From: an uncultured Pseudomonadota bacterium
Lineage (GTDB): Bacteria; Desulfobacterota_B; Binatia; UBA9968
Direction: 5' to 3'
Length of the DNA stretch: 29,108 bases
NCBI GenBank assembly: GCA_946478635.1
Contig: CAMLCX010000007.1
Span: 1-29,108 of the forward strand
Notes under the pieces: generated by a model
Database searches by the model: none
Told to the model about the DNA's origin: nothing
Seen by the model: only the letters and a program-made list of their open reading frames with translations
Translations under genes and position numbers: made by a program
Shown: positions 1 through 8,155 of the stretch, one piece after another
How positions within the stretch are numbered: the first letter of the stretch is position 1
Layout of the letters: every line of letters starts with the position of its first letter

Positions 1-73
1 GGGGGTATGTCATGGCTCTCTACACAAACGCTAATTTTCCCGTTAGAATCCTTCTGCTTTATACATTTCACAA

Positions 74-721
74 ATGAATGCATCAAAAACTAAGTTCTTG
101 TTGCTCGGGCTTGGCGTAGTTGGTTTAGGTATAGTTCTGGGCACCGCGCTCTGGCTCAGGCTGGCACCGAGCGCGCAGTTCGGTGGTGACGCCGTCGATT
201 CGCCCGACGGATTGAATCAGTACGGATCTGTGCCGGATTTTTCATTGACCGAAAGAAACGGCAGCACGGTAGGCCTCGCTCAACTGCGCGGTAAAATTTG
301 GATTGCCGATTTCATTTATACGACTTGCACGGACACCTGTCCGCTGCAGACCGCCATGATGGCCAAGTTGCAACAGGAATATTTCGACAAACCGAATGTT
401 CAGCTCGTTTCATTTTCGGTCGATCCGGAGCGTGATACGCCGCAGGTGCTCACCCAATACGCCGACAAGCATCAAGCGGACGCAACACGCTGGTATTTTT
501 TGACCGGTCAACGGGACCGGATCATGCGATTAATCCAGCAAGGCTTTCATCTGGCAGTGGCGGCCGCGCCGGTTGACGCTGAGCCAGGCGGCATGATTCC
601 CCATAGTCCACGCTTTGTGTTGGTCGACAAGGAAGCGCGTATTCGCGGCTATTATGATAGCCGCGAATTGGAAGCTTTTGTCCGGCTCAAGAACGACATC
701 GAGACTTTGGTGAAAGGGTAA
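74..721 (+). CDS. SCO1/SenC family membrane-anchored thiol/copper protein
   Basis: 215-residue protein of the SCO1/SenC/PrrC family, which has a thioredoxin fold and usually delivers copper to, or reduces thiols of, the CuA site of cytochrome oxidase outside the cytoplasmic membrane. An N-terminal hydrophobic segment (about residues 8-28) is an anchor or uncleaved signal. The family CxxxC copper/redox motif is C85 and C89 (TTCTDTCPL), followed by SFSVDPERDTP (about 113-123) and the third metal ligand H177 in IPHSPRFVLVD. Length is normal for the family. No strong ribosome site is visible before ATG 74. Only 3 bases separate it from the VKOR fusion, so the two are probably co-transcribed. The family assignment is seen in the motifs; the copper or disulfide role is inferred. 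Confidence 0.93.
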   Translation: MNASKTKFLLLGLGVVGLGIVLGTALWLRLAPSAQFGGDAVDSPDGLNQYGSVPDFSLTERNGSTVGLAQLRGKIWIADFIYTTCTDTCPLQTAMMAKLQQEYFDKPNVQLVSFSVDPERDTPQVLTQYADKHQADATRWYFLTGQRDRIMRLIQQGFHLAVAAAPVDAEPGGMIPHSPRFVLVDKEARIRGYYDSRELEAFVRLKNDIETLVKG

Positions 722-724
722 CCG

Positions 725-1600
725 ATGGCAAACGAGAGAAGCAAAAAAGGCAAGCCACCGGTCGCTGGCGCGACCGAGCCTAGTGAGCCCAATTGGCCGC
801 TGTTCATCCTCGCCGTCCTGGGCATGGCTCTATCCGGATATCTTACTTTCTCTGTTTGGCTAGGAAAGGACGTTGCATTTTGCACCGAAGGCGCCGGCTG
901 CGATGTCGTGTTGAATAGCCGTTGGTCGACGCTCTTCGGCATGCCGACATCGTTCTGGGGATTGCTGACGTACGGGCTCCTCGCCGCCGTGGCGTGGAAT
1001 CGCGACGCCGCCAATCAATGGCGCTGGGCTTGGGTGATCTCGCTCTTTGGTTTGCTCTACAGCGTGTACCTAACGGCGGTCTCTCTCTTGGAGTTGCAGG
1101 CCACCTGCCCTTACTGTTTGACCTCCCTTGGCCTGATGTCGACCATTTTTGTTTTGACCACACTGCGGCGGCCAAAAAATTTGGCACGGTTCTCGTGGGG
1201 CCCCTTCGCTGCGAAGAGCATTGGCGCCGCCGCTGTGGCGATTGTTGCCCTCCATCTCTACTATGCGGGATACGTCGGCAACGCGCCGGGCCCCGAGGAC
1301 CCTTGGATTCGCGGATTAGCCGAGCATTTATCCAAGAGCGATGCAAAATTTTACGGCGCCTCGTGGTGCCCCCACTGCAATGCTCAAAAGGACTTGTTCG
1401 GTAGCTCCGTCAAGCGCATCCCCTATGTGGAGTGCAGCCCGGGCGGCCCCAATGCGCCACAGGCTCAAGTGTGCAAGGATAAAAGTATTCAAAGTTATCC
1501 GACCTGGATCATTAACGGACAGCGCTATACAGGCGTCCAACCATTGGATACGCTCGCGCAGTTGACTAAGTTTGAATACAAAGGAGGAGGCAAACCGTGA
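725..1600 (+). CDS. VKOR domain fused to a thioredoxin/DsbA-like domain
   Basis: 291 residues. The N-terminal half is an integral-membrane vitamin K epoxide reductase homologue with several hydrophobic helices (about 24-46, 70-90, 103-123, 131-147). It has the shuttle pair C53/C59 and the quinone-side CPYC centre at C128-C131. A further hydrophobic stretch (about 163-182) leads into a periplasmic thioredoxin-like domain with active site WCPHC (C215, C218), the cis-proline segment YPTW (P259) and extra cysteines C237 and C250. In the family, such fusions re-oxidise their own Trx domain with quinone and form disulfides in exported proteins, replacing DsbB plus DsbA. It sits between the SCO protein and the rhodanese, and its TGA stop overlaps the next GTG start (1597-1600). 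Domain identity is clear; substrates are unknown. Confidence 0.94.
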   Translation: MANERSKKGKPPVAGATEPSEPNWPLFILAVLGMALSGYLTFSVWLGKDVAFCTEGAGCDVVLNSRWSTLFGMPTSFWGLLTYGLLAAVAWNRDAANQWRWAWVISLFGLLYSVYLTAVSLLELQATCPYCLTSLGLMSTIFVLTTLRRPKNLARFSWGPFAAKSIGAAAVAIVALHLYYAGYVGNAPGPEDPWIRGLAEHLSKSDAKFYGASWCPHCNAQKDLFGSSVKRIPYVECSPGGPNAPQAQVCKDKSIQSYPTWIINGQRYTGVQPLDTLAQLTKFEYKGGGKP

Positions 1601-2073
1601 CATCTTGCCGGTGGCGACGAAATCTTTTCATGGCCGTCTTGAGCTTGGGGGTCTTCCACTTCTTTTTGCCGGTTCCAGGGTACGCAGATCCCTCGAAATA
1701 TCCGGAGTTTGCGCAACAAACGCTCCCGGCGGATATCAAGCCGGAATTCATTTCAATCGATGAGCTTGTAAAAACACTAAAAGGTGGCACCAAGCCGGTC
1801 ATCATAGATGTGCGCAGCGCAGAAGAATTTCGCGAAGTGCATATCTTGAGCGCGCTTTCCGCACCTCTGGCGGAATTCAAAGACTATCTCAAGAGTATTC
1901 CGCGAGACCGCCCGGTTGTGCTCTATTGAGCGTGCCCCCATCACCTGGCCAGTTTGGCCTATGGCATTCTCCATGAAAACGGTTATCGCAACATGAAAGT
2001 CCTCGACGAAGGAATCGTCGGCTGGTACCAGAAGCACTACCCAATGGAAGGAACCAAGGCGCCTCGTTCCTAG
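1597..2073 (+). CDS. Exported rhodanese-like protein, probable selenoprotein (in-frame TGA at catalytic position)
   Basis: Read straight through, this is 158 codons with one internal TGA at 1927-1929 (codon 111) and a final TAG at 2071-2073. The start is GTG 1597, with a strong Shine-Dalgarno AGGAGGAGG (1582-1590), overlapping the VKOR stop. Residues 1-30 form a signal peptide ending GYA. The rhodanese domain shows VIIDVRSAEEF (68-78) and H82. The strand before the active site is PVVLY (106-110), where family members have the catalytic Cys next. Here that codon is TGA, followed by ACPHHLAS, then NGYRNMKVLDEGIVGW, the usual C-terminal rhodanese helix/strand. A hairpin with a G in its loop starts just after the TGA. 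Sec111 is therefore the best reading, with C113 a possible partner. The alternative is a nonsense mutation giving a 110-residue fragment without the active site. Proteins of this type are known to use Cys or Sec; its substrate is not known. Confidence 0.85.
1927..1966 (+). promoter_or_regulatory. Candidate bacterial SECIS hairpin after the in-frame TGA
   Basis: Directly downstream of TGA 1927-1929, the inner stem GGCC (1947-1950) pairs with GGCC (1956-1959) around the five-base loop AGTTT (1951-1955). An outer stem CCAT (1938-1941) pairs with ATGG (1961-1964). TGCC (1933-1936) could alternatively pair with GGCA (1963-1966). The loop G at 1952 lies 22 bases after the TGA, inside the range where SelB-bound bacterial SECIS loops occur. 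The internal loop is asymmetric (five bases against one), so the fold is plausible rather than proven. Confidence 0.6.
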
Positions 2074-2076
2074 GCT

Positions 2077-2769
2077 ATGGCTCGCAAAAATGCGGTGATT
2101 CTTCTCAGCGGCGGAATCGACTCGGCCACCGCCGCGGCAATCGCAAAACAAGACGGATTTGAGCTGCATGCGCTGAGCTTTCACTACGGTCAACGCCATG
2201 AGCGTGAACTCGAGAGTGCAAGCAAGGTTGCTGAATTTTTACGGGCAAATACCCAGACAGTCATCCGTTTCGATCTCAGAGCGATCGGTGGTTCGGCGCT
2301 CACAGACGATATCGCGGTTCCCAAGGGACGAAGCGAGACGGAAATCTCGCACGGGATTCCCGCCACCTATGTGCCCGCGCGCAACACGATCTTTCTTTCA
2401 TTTGGCTTGGCGCTGGCGGAGCGAATCGGCTCGGAGGATATTTTTTTCGGTGCCAATCAACTCGACTATAGCGGCTATCCGGATTGCCGCGAGGAATATA
2501 TCCACGCTTTTGAAGCAATGGCGAATCTCGCGACCAAGTCCGGGGTCGAAGGGAAAACTCCATTGAAAATTCACACACCGCTATTGAAAATGACCAAAGC
2601 GAAAATCATCAAAACCGGCATTAAGCTCGGGCTCGACTACGGTTTGACATGGAGTTGCTACGATCCGGCCGCGGGCGGCCTTGCGTGCGGTCGATGCGAT
2701 AGCTGCCAACTCAGGCTTAAAGGGTTCAAAGACGCGGGGCACAGTGACCCCATCGCCTACGCTTCGTAA
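2077..2769 (+). CDS. queC: 7-cyano-7-deazaguanine synthase QueC
   Basis: 230-residue cytosolic enzyme that converts 7-carboxy-7-deazaguanine to preQ0 with ATP and ammonia, in the queuosine tRNA-modification pathway. The N-terminal PP-loop SGGIDS (11-16) binds ATP. ALSFHYGQRHERE and VPARNTIFLS are characteristic QueC segments. The C-terminal zinc site is C194, C204, C207 and C210 (CGRCDSC at its core). Length is typical. The ATG lies 3 bases after the rhodanese TAG with only a weak ribosome site, so translation may be coupled to readthrough of the upstream TGA. No other queuosine gene (queD, queE, queF) is in the window. Identification is firm. Confidence 0.96.
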   Translation: MARKNAVILLSGGIDSATAAAIAKQDGFELHALSFHYGQRHERELESASKVAEFLRANTQTVIRFDLRAIGGSALTDDIAVPKGRSETEISHGIPATYVPARNTIFLSFGLALAERIGSEDIFFGANQLDYSGYPDCREEYIHAFEAMANLATKSGVEGKTPLKIHTPLLKMTKAKIIKTGIKLGLDYGLTWSCYDPAAGGLACGRCDSCQLRLKGFKDAGHSDPIAYAS

Positions 2770-2777
2770 CGGTCCAC

Positions 2778-3668
2778 ATGTCGCAAACACCTTTCACCGC
2801 CGAATTTCTAAGCCAGCTGGAAGCCCTCCGCTTGCGCACGAGAAAAGAATTTCTCGGCGGCAATACCGGCGGTTATTCTTCGCCGCGGCGCGGCACCAGC
2901 TTGGAATTTGCCGACTACCGCCGTTACGCGCCCGGCGATGATCTGCGTTATATCGATTGGGGTATTTATGCGCGTAGCGATCGTCTGTTTATTAAAGTCT
3001 TTCGTCAGGAAGTCGATCTTTTTGCCTACGTATTTGTCGACGCCAGCGCGTCCATGGCGTTCCCCTCGCGCGCGGAAAAATTCTTGCCGGCAAGCCACGT
3101 GGCGCTGGCGTTATCCTATGTGATCTTGGCCAATCAAGATCATGTCAAACTCCACTTGTTGCAAGATGGCGGCGGCAAAGCTGCGCCGTTTTATCGCGGG
3201 CGCCGGCGCATGCGAGATTGCATCGAATTCGCCGAGACCGCCATCCCCGGTGGGTCGCTCGATCTGGCTTCTTCGCTGAGCGAGCATTTGAAGCGGCTGC
3301 GACGGCCGGGAAAAGCCATTCTCATTTCGGACTTTTTGATGCCGGCGGCCTCGTATCAACAGGGACTGAATCTGTTGCGCGCCTACAATCTGGACATTGT
3401 CGCGATCCAAGTGCTATCGCGCTCGGAAGTCGATCCGCCGTTTCCGAACGGTAGCGTGTCTTTGATCGATAGCGAAAGCCACAACGAGATCAAGCAACAA
3501 TGGGGCGCCGGCGCGCGGCGGGAATATCAAAACAAATTAGCGCATCATAATCTCGAGATTCGCAGCTTTTGTCACCAGAGCGGCATTCACTACTCGTTCT
3601 ACGTTACAGATCGCGATTTAGGCGACTTCGTTTTCGCCACCCTGCCGGCCATTGGACTGTTTAAGTAA
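2778..3668 (+). CDS. DUF58 domain protein with vWA-like fold
   Basis: 296 residues, predicted soluble. The DUF58 signature YAPGDDLRYIDW is at 50-61, followed by SDRLFIKVFRQE (67-78). A vWA-type metal site DASAS is at 88-92, and ISDFL follows in the middle of the protein. DUF58 proteins are usually encoded with a MoxR AAA+ ATPase and membrane vWA (Bat) proteins and are thought to act in chaperone-like maturation or envelope-stress complexes. Here it starts 8 bases after queC and ends 2 bases before a BatA-like gene, so it is part of the vWA operon. No MoxR gene is visible on either side. Family certain; cellular role inferred. Confidence 0.92.
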   Translation: MSQTPFTAEFLSQLEALRLRTRKEFLGGNTGGYSSPRRGTSLEFADYRRYAPGDDLRYIDWGIYARSDRLFIKVFRQEVDLFAYVFVDASASMAFPSRAEKFLPASHVALALSYVILANQDHVKLHLLQDGGGKAAPFYRGRRRMRDCIEFAETAIPGGSLDLASSLSEHLKRLRRPGKAILISDFLMPAASYQQGLNLLRAYNLDIVAIQVLSRSEVDPPFPNGSVSLIDSESHNEIKQQWGAGARREYQNKLAHHNLEIRSFCHQSGIHYSFYVTDRDLGDFVFATLPAIGLFK

Positions 3669-3670
3669 TC

Positions 3671-5497
3671 ATGGAATTGCTAAATCCCTCAGCCCTATTC
3701 GGCCTGCTGGCGCTGCCGCTCCTGCTCATTCCTTATTTGGTCCGGCGCAAGCCGCGCCGGCTGGTGTTTTCGAGTCTTTTGCTCTTCCTTGAGGGTGGCG
3801 CCCAGGCGAGTGGTCGTCCGCTCGGGCGCATCAACCTCCCGCCGATTTTTTTTCTTCAGCTGTTGCTTCTGTTGTTGCTCATGCTCGCTCTTAGCGAGCC
3901 GGTCTTTTCAGTGCGCCCGACGAACATCGCCGTTGTCTTGGATAATTCGGCGAGCATGCAGGCCGTGGAGGATGGCAAAACGCGACTTGCGCTGGCGAAG
4001 GAAAAGCTTGGTTCCACAATCGGCGAGCTTGGCCCGGCGGGTCAGATCGATATCTACCTGACGACACCTAGAATGGCAAAATTCAACAATACCGCATTGA
4101 CTCCCGGGCAGGCGATGAGCGCAATTAAGAATATCGGCGCCTACGATCTCGGCGACCCGTCCATCGATTACGACCAGACCTTGAGCCAACTGGCGAGCGA
4201 GCAAAAATACCAGCGCGTTTACCTCTTCACGGATCATCCTTCGGGCGGCCAAACCGCAGCAACGCGAGTGATCTCGGTGGGACAATCGAAAGGCAACGTA
4301 GCGGTAACCGGTTTTAAGGTTCATCGCGCGTCGTTGCTCAATGCACGCATGGAGGCAAGTGCCGTCGTTTCCAATTTTTCCAATAAAGACGAGAAATTCA
4401 AAATTAGCCTCAAAGCCGATGGGGCAACCTTAGCCAGCCGCGATCTCATTGTTGCAGCTGAAAAGACTTCCACGGCCACATTTGAGGGTTTTCCCGAACG
4501 ACCGAGCTATGAAATAGAGATCGACCTGCACGACGCCTTGCCAATCGACAACCGCCGCTTCGCCGTCGCGCCGGGTTCGCGCAACTTGCGCGTTTTAGCA
4601 GTTACGCCGCGGCCGCAAGCCGCTGCCAGCCTAAAATCAATTCAGGGCCTCACCGTGGATGTGGTCTCGCCGGGCGAGTACACTAGCACTAACCGGACCG
4701 GCTACGGCTTGGAGATCTTTCATTTTTCAGCTCCCGAACAATTGCCGGACAATCCGGCGCTGTTCATATTGCCGCCGGAAAGCAGTTCCCTGGTAGACTT
4801 GGGGGCACCGATGTCGAATGTGCAGGTGTCCAGCTGGCGCGAACCTCACGAACTGACACGTTACGTAAATTTTAGTTTGTTCCGTCCCACCTATGCGCGA
4901 CCCCTGAAGCCGCAAACGGCGGGGCAAGTCATTATTGAAAGCCCTAATGGTCCACTCGCGTTTGCGGTCGAACAGTTGGGACGGCGTTTTTTGACACTCG
5001 GTTTTGATCCTTTGCCCTATTTGGGCCGCGATAACCTGCCGATGTCGATTTTCACGCTCAATCTTCTCGATTGGTTTTTTGACGGCAGCGGCGCGCTCAG
5101 GCAAGCGACCGGAGAGCCCATTCCTTTGTACTCGGTCGAAACCGGCGATACCCTGGCCACGCCTGTAGGCGAAAAAATTGCGCTACGGCGTGGAAGAGGC
5201 TACTTCACGGGGACTTTTCATCAGGGGATTTATCGGCACAATCAGCTCGGTGCAAGTGAACTTTTCGCGCGCAATTTGGACGACCCCGGCGAGTCCGATC
5301 TTCGCGTCTCGGCGCCCATCGAATTGCGCGGTCAAACGGCAACTGGTGCCAACGGCTCGGTTTTATTCTCGTTTTGGCCCTATCTGCTGCTCGCATCCGT
5401 GCTCCTTTTCGTGGTTGAATGGTTTTTCTACCCGCGTGGGTCGAGACTGGTCCTGGCTGGAATGCGCCGATTTGGGCGTCCATCAGGGGTCCGCTAA
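3671..5497 (+). CDS. BatA-like membrane protein with vWA domain
   Basis: 608 residues. The N-terminus (MELLNPSALFGLLALPLLLI) is the typical BatA/aerotolerance-type membrane segment, followed by RRKPRR and a second helix (about 58-78). A vWA domain begins with the MIDAS motif DNSAS (91-95). A large central region (about 200-540) is probably extracytoplasmic and beta-rich, and a C-terminal helix lies at about 565-585. The layout is two N-terminal helices, vWA, long middle, C-terminal anchor. The stop TAA overlaps the start of the next vWA gene (5495-5499). With DUF58 and the next gene it forms a three-gene cluster; by analogy to Bat operons it would form a membrane complex. No substrate can be named. 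Confidence 0.88.
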   Translation: MELLNPSALFGLLALPLLLIPYLVRRKPRRLVFSSLLLFLEGGAQASGRPLGRINLPPIFFLQLLLLLLLMLALSEPVFSVRPTNIAVVLDNSASMQAVEDGKTRLALAKEKLGSTIGELGPAGQIDIYLTTPRMAKFNNTALTPGQAMSAIKNIGAYDLGDPSIDYDQTLSQLASEQKYQRVYLFTDHPSGGQTAATRVISVGQSKGNVAVTGFKVHRASLLNARMEASAVVSNFSNKDEKFKISLKADGATLASRDLIVAAEKTSTATFEGFPERPSYEIEIDLHDALPIDNRRFAVAPGSRNLRVLAVTPRPQAAASLKSIQGLTVDVVSPGEYTSTNRTGYGLEIFHFSAPEQLPDNPALFILPPESSSLVDLGAPMSNVQVSSWREPHELTRYVNFSLFRPTYARPLKPQTAGQVIIESPNGPLAFAVEQLGRRFLTLGFDPLPYLGRDNLPMSIFTLNLLDWFFDGSGALRQATGEPIPLYSVETGDTLATPVGEKIALRRGRGYFTGTFHQGIYRHNQLGASELFARNLDDPGESDLRVSAPIELRGQTATGANGSVLFSFWPYLLLASVLLFVVEWFFYPRGSRLVLAGMRRFGRPSGVR

Positions 5498-8049
5498 TGC
5501 AAACCTTCTTGAAGGATATCGAATTTGCGAATCCGGCTTTCCTCTGGCTTTTGCTGGCTCTGCCTCTTCTTTGGTTCCGCTTGGGTGATCGCCGCTTGCC
5601 GGTGCTCGTCGCGCGGACGTTAATACTCGGGCTGCTAATCCTTACCGTTGCGGATCCGCAATCCACCGGCGAGCAGTCGCGCACCGAAGAGCGCATTTTT
5701 GCTTTCGATGTTTCCGCCAGCATTCCCGTTTCGATGCGCAAGTGGATGAAGGATGCCGGCGCGGCGCTCGGCCCGCCGAGAAGCACCGATCACGTGCTGG
5801 TATTCGGAGCAAACGCCAAAGAGGTTGTCGATTGGAGCGAGCAAATTGAAGGAGACCAGGCAAAGTCGTCGTCCATTCAGCCGGAGAAAACCAACCTTGA
5901 AAACGTATTAAAAACCGCGCTGGCAATGCCTTCGGCGCCGAGAAACCTATACCTATTCAGCGACGGTTGGGAAACTGAAGGAAATGTCGAGCGCTTGCTG
6001 CCGGCCGTTGCAGCTGCCGGAATCAAAGTTTATCCGGTCCTGCCGACAGGGCGGCCCGCAATTAGCAATGTCGCTCTCACCAAGCTCCTGGCGCCGACTC
6101 AGGGCAATAGCGGGGAGAATCTGAACCTGCGGGTCGTGATCGAAAATCAAAGTGATCGGCCGATCGAAGGCACATTGTCGTTGGCCCGCAACGGTCAAAC
6201 CTTTAAATCCGATCCGGTTAGGCTCAGCCCGGGAAGTCAGTCTTTCTCCTATCAGACAACCCCGGCAGAGGGAGGGCTGACGTCATTCCAGGCAAGCTTT
6301 AATCCACGTGAGGCCAAGCTTGACATCTATCCTGCCGACAACCGAGCGTTGGCCTGGGTGACGGTTCGTTCCAAAGCGAAGGTCCTGCTGATTAACGGCC
6401 ACAGCGGCGCTGGCAGGCACCTGGAAGAACTGCTTAAACGCCAGGGTCTCGATGTGATGGTCAGGTCGCCGGAGAATGCCCCCGCCCCGACCGGATACAA
6501 AGTTGTTATTTTCAACAATGCCGAGCGAGAGAGATTCGCCGCCGGCTACTTGGCCGCCGTCGAACGGCACACTGCGGCCGGCAATGGCTTTATTATGCTT
6601 GGCGCCGACGCGAGTTTCGCGCCCGCCAGTTATCGCCAGACGGCGATTGAAAGGATATTACCGGTTGAGCCTAAAGAGCCGCCCAAGCGCGAAGAAAAGA
6701 ATCGCGCCGTAGTTTTGGTCATCGATAAATCGGGGAGCATGCGCGATGACAATCGCATTATCTACGCCAAGGAAGCCGCCAAAGCCGTTGCCCGCCAGTT
6801 GCGCGATATCGACTTGTTAGGTGTCGTGGGTTTCGATGACAGCCCGTTTGTCGTGGTTTACTTGGAAAGCATGGCTCGGTTGCGCGGTGTTGTCGATACG
6901 CAGATCGACCGGCTCAAACCGGGTGGCCAAACCTACTTTCTTCCGGCCCTCCTGGAGGCTCGCCGCCAACTTGAGCGAGTCAACGCCACCCGCAAACACA
7001 TTATCCTTTTGAGCGATGGCGTGACGCGTGGCAGCCAGGGAGAATTGGTTGATCTCGTAAGTTCGATGAAAAACGATTCCAAGATCACCGTCTCAGCCGT
7101 GGCGATTAGCACGGAAGCCGATGTACGGATCATGAAACGGTTGAGCCAGTATGGCGGCGGGCTTTTCCACCATACAGTCGATCCTTCGAGCCTGCCGCAA
7201 ATCGTTCTCGAACAGCTTCAAGATAAGCCTAAGGACGAGCCGCAAAATGTCGGGCCTTGGACACCGATTGCGGAGCGCGGGTCGGATTTGCTCCTAGGGT
7301 TGAATCCAAGAAGTTATCCGGCGGTAATGGGAATCATGGAAACAGACCTTAAAAGGGGCGCCCAGCTGGATCTTTCGATCCAGCGCCAAGAGCGCCGGTT
7401 GCCCCTATTGGCTTCGTGGCGCTACGGGCAAGGCAAGGCGATCGCCTTGACCATGGATTTTGAAGGCCGCTGGAGTCGAAACTGGATACCCTGGGGTGGC
7501 CTGCAAGGATTTTGGAACCGTGTCGTCGAGTGGCTTGTTCCGGTTGACGAGAATTTGGTTCCGGCCCATGAAGCTCGGGTGAGTTTTTCCGAAAATCGCT
7601 CCATATTGGACCTGTCAATCTTCGAAGAAATCGGAGCCAATAGCCAGTATCGTTATTCCATGTCCGGGAAGGCTGGAAAAACCGAAGGGGTGCTCACGAA
7701 ATTGGCACCCGGCCATTACCAAACAGTCCTGCCGGCTTCCCAACCGGGCGATTACCGGCTCGACATCCTCGAAGACCGTGGTAGCCGCCGAATCGCCTTT
7801 CCACCCGTGGGCTATAGCCTCACCTATCCATCAAGCAGTGAATGGCCGCGGCCCGAGTTCAATACCCGCTTGCTCACCAGGATGGCGGAGGCTACGGGGG
7901 GTGAAATTAACCCTAAAGTGAACACCCCTCAGGTTACCTCAGTTAGCAAAACTCATTCGCCCCTCAAACAGCCTTTGATCATTTTAGCATTTTGCATGTT
8001 TTTACTAGAGGTAGCTTTGCGCAAGCTGGTCTTTGCAGAGCCGGATTGA
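5497..8049 (+). CDS. Large membrane protein with two vWA-like regions and a GATase-1-like domain
   Basis: 850 residues from ATG 5497, which overlaps the previous stop by one base (TAATG) and has GGGG at 5486-5489. The frame is also open 26 codons upstream inside the preceding gene, but that start is less likely. The start gives an N-terminus EFANPAFLWLLLALPLLWF matching the membrane segment of related vWA proteins. A first vWA-like motif DVSAS is at 71-75. At about 295-390, VLLINGHSGAGRHLEELLKRQ begins a class I glutamine amidotransferase-like fold, probably non-catalytic because no catalytic Cys is evident. A second vWA has MIDAS DKSGS at 410-414. YGQGKAIALTMDFEGRWSRNW precedes the C-terminal part, and a last helix lies near 822-845. 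Similar proteins are found next to DUF58/BatA. The function is unknown. Confidence 0.86.
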   Translation: MQTFLKDIEFANPAFLWLLLALPLLWFRLGDRRLPVLVARTLILGLLILTVADPQSTGEQSRTEERIFAFDVSASIPVSMRKWMKDAGAALGPPRSTDHVLVFGANAKEVVDWSEQIEGDQAKSSSIQPEKTNLENVLKTALAMPSAPRNLYLFSDGWETEGNVERLLPAVAAAGIKVYPVLPTGRPAISNVALTKLLAPTQGNSGENLNLRVVIENQSDRPIEGTLSLARNGQTFKSDPVRLSPGSQSFSYQTTPAEGGLTSFQASFNPREAKLDIYPADNRALAWVTVRSKAKVLLINGHSGAGRHLEELLKRQGLDVMVRSPENAPAPTGYKVVIFNNAERERFAAGYLAAVERHTAAGNGFIMLGADASFAPASYRQTAIERILPVEPKEPPKREEKNRAVVLVIDKSGSMRDDNRIIYAKEAAKAVARQLRDIDLLGVVGFDDSPFVVVYLESMARLRGVVDTQIDRLKPGGQTYFLPALLEARRQLERVNATRKHIILLSDGVTRGSQGELVDLVSSMKNDSKITVSAVAISTEADVRIMKRLSQYGGGLFHHTVDPSSLPQIVLEQLQDKPKDEPQNVGPWTPIAERGSDLLLGLNPRSYPAVMGIMETDLKRGAQLDLSIQRQERRLPLLASWRYGQGKAIALTMDFEGRWSRNWIPWGGLQGFWNRVVEWLVPVDENLVPAHEARVSFSENRSILDLSIFEEIGANSQYRYSMSGKAGKTEGVLTKLAPGHYQTVLPASQPGDYRLDILEDRGSRRIAFPPVGYSLTYPSSSEWPRPEFNTRLLTRMAEATGGEINPKVNTPQVTSVSKTHSPLKQPLIILAFCMFLLEVALRKLVFAEPD

Positions 8050-8108
8050 CAGCCGTTCTCCGCCTTTCCAGGAACCACCCTGAGCTGCCAAACCACTGAT
8101 TATTTTGT

Positions 8109-8137
8109 TTGACACAAGCACTGAAACGATCTAAAAG
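8109..8137 (+). promoter_or_regulatory. Candidate sigma-70 promoter for the M23 peptidase gene
   Basis: TTGACA (8109-8114, perfect -35) is followed after 17 bases by TAAAAG (8132-8137, four of six matches to the -10). Transcription would start about 12 bases before ATG 8156. It lies in the 106-base gap after the vWA cluster, where a new transcription unit is expected. Confidence 0.4.
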
Positions 8138-8155
8138 AGAAAATCTTTTTAAATT

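Noticed and set aside
3..77. End of an upstream gene overlapping the SCO start (frame open from base 3 to TGA 75-77)
   Set aside because: The 24 codons show no recognisable family pattern, and another frame ends earlier too; not enough to call.
1597..1929. Rhodanese as a complete 110-residue protein ending at TGA 1927
   Set aside because: It would end just before the active-site residue, and the coding sequence plainly goes on in the same frame to TAG 2071.
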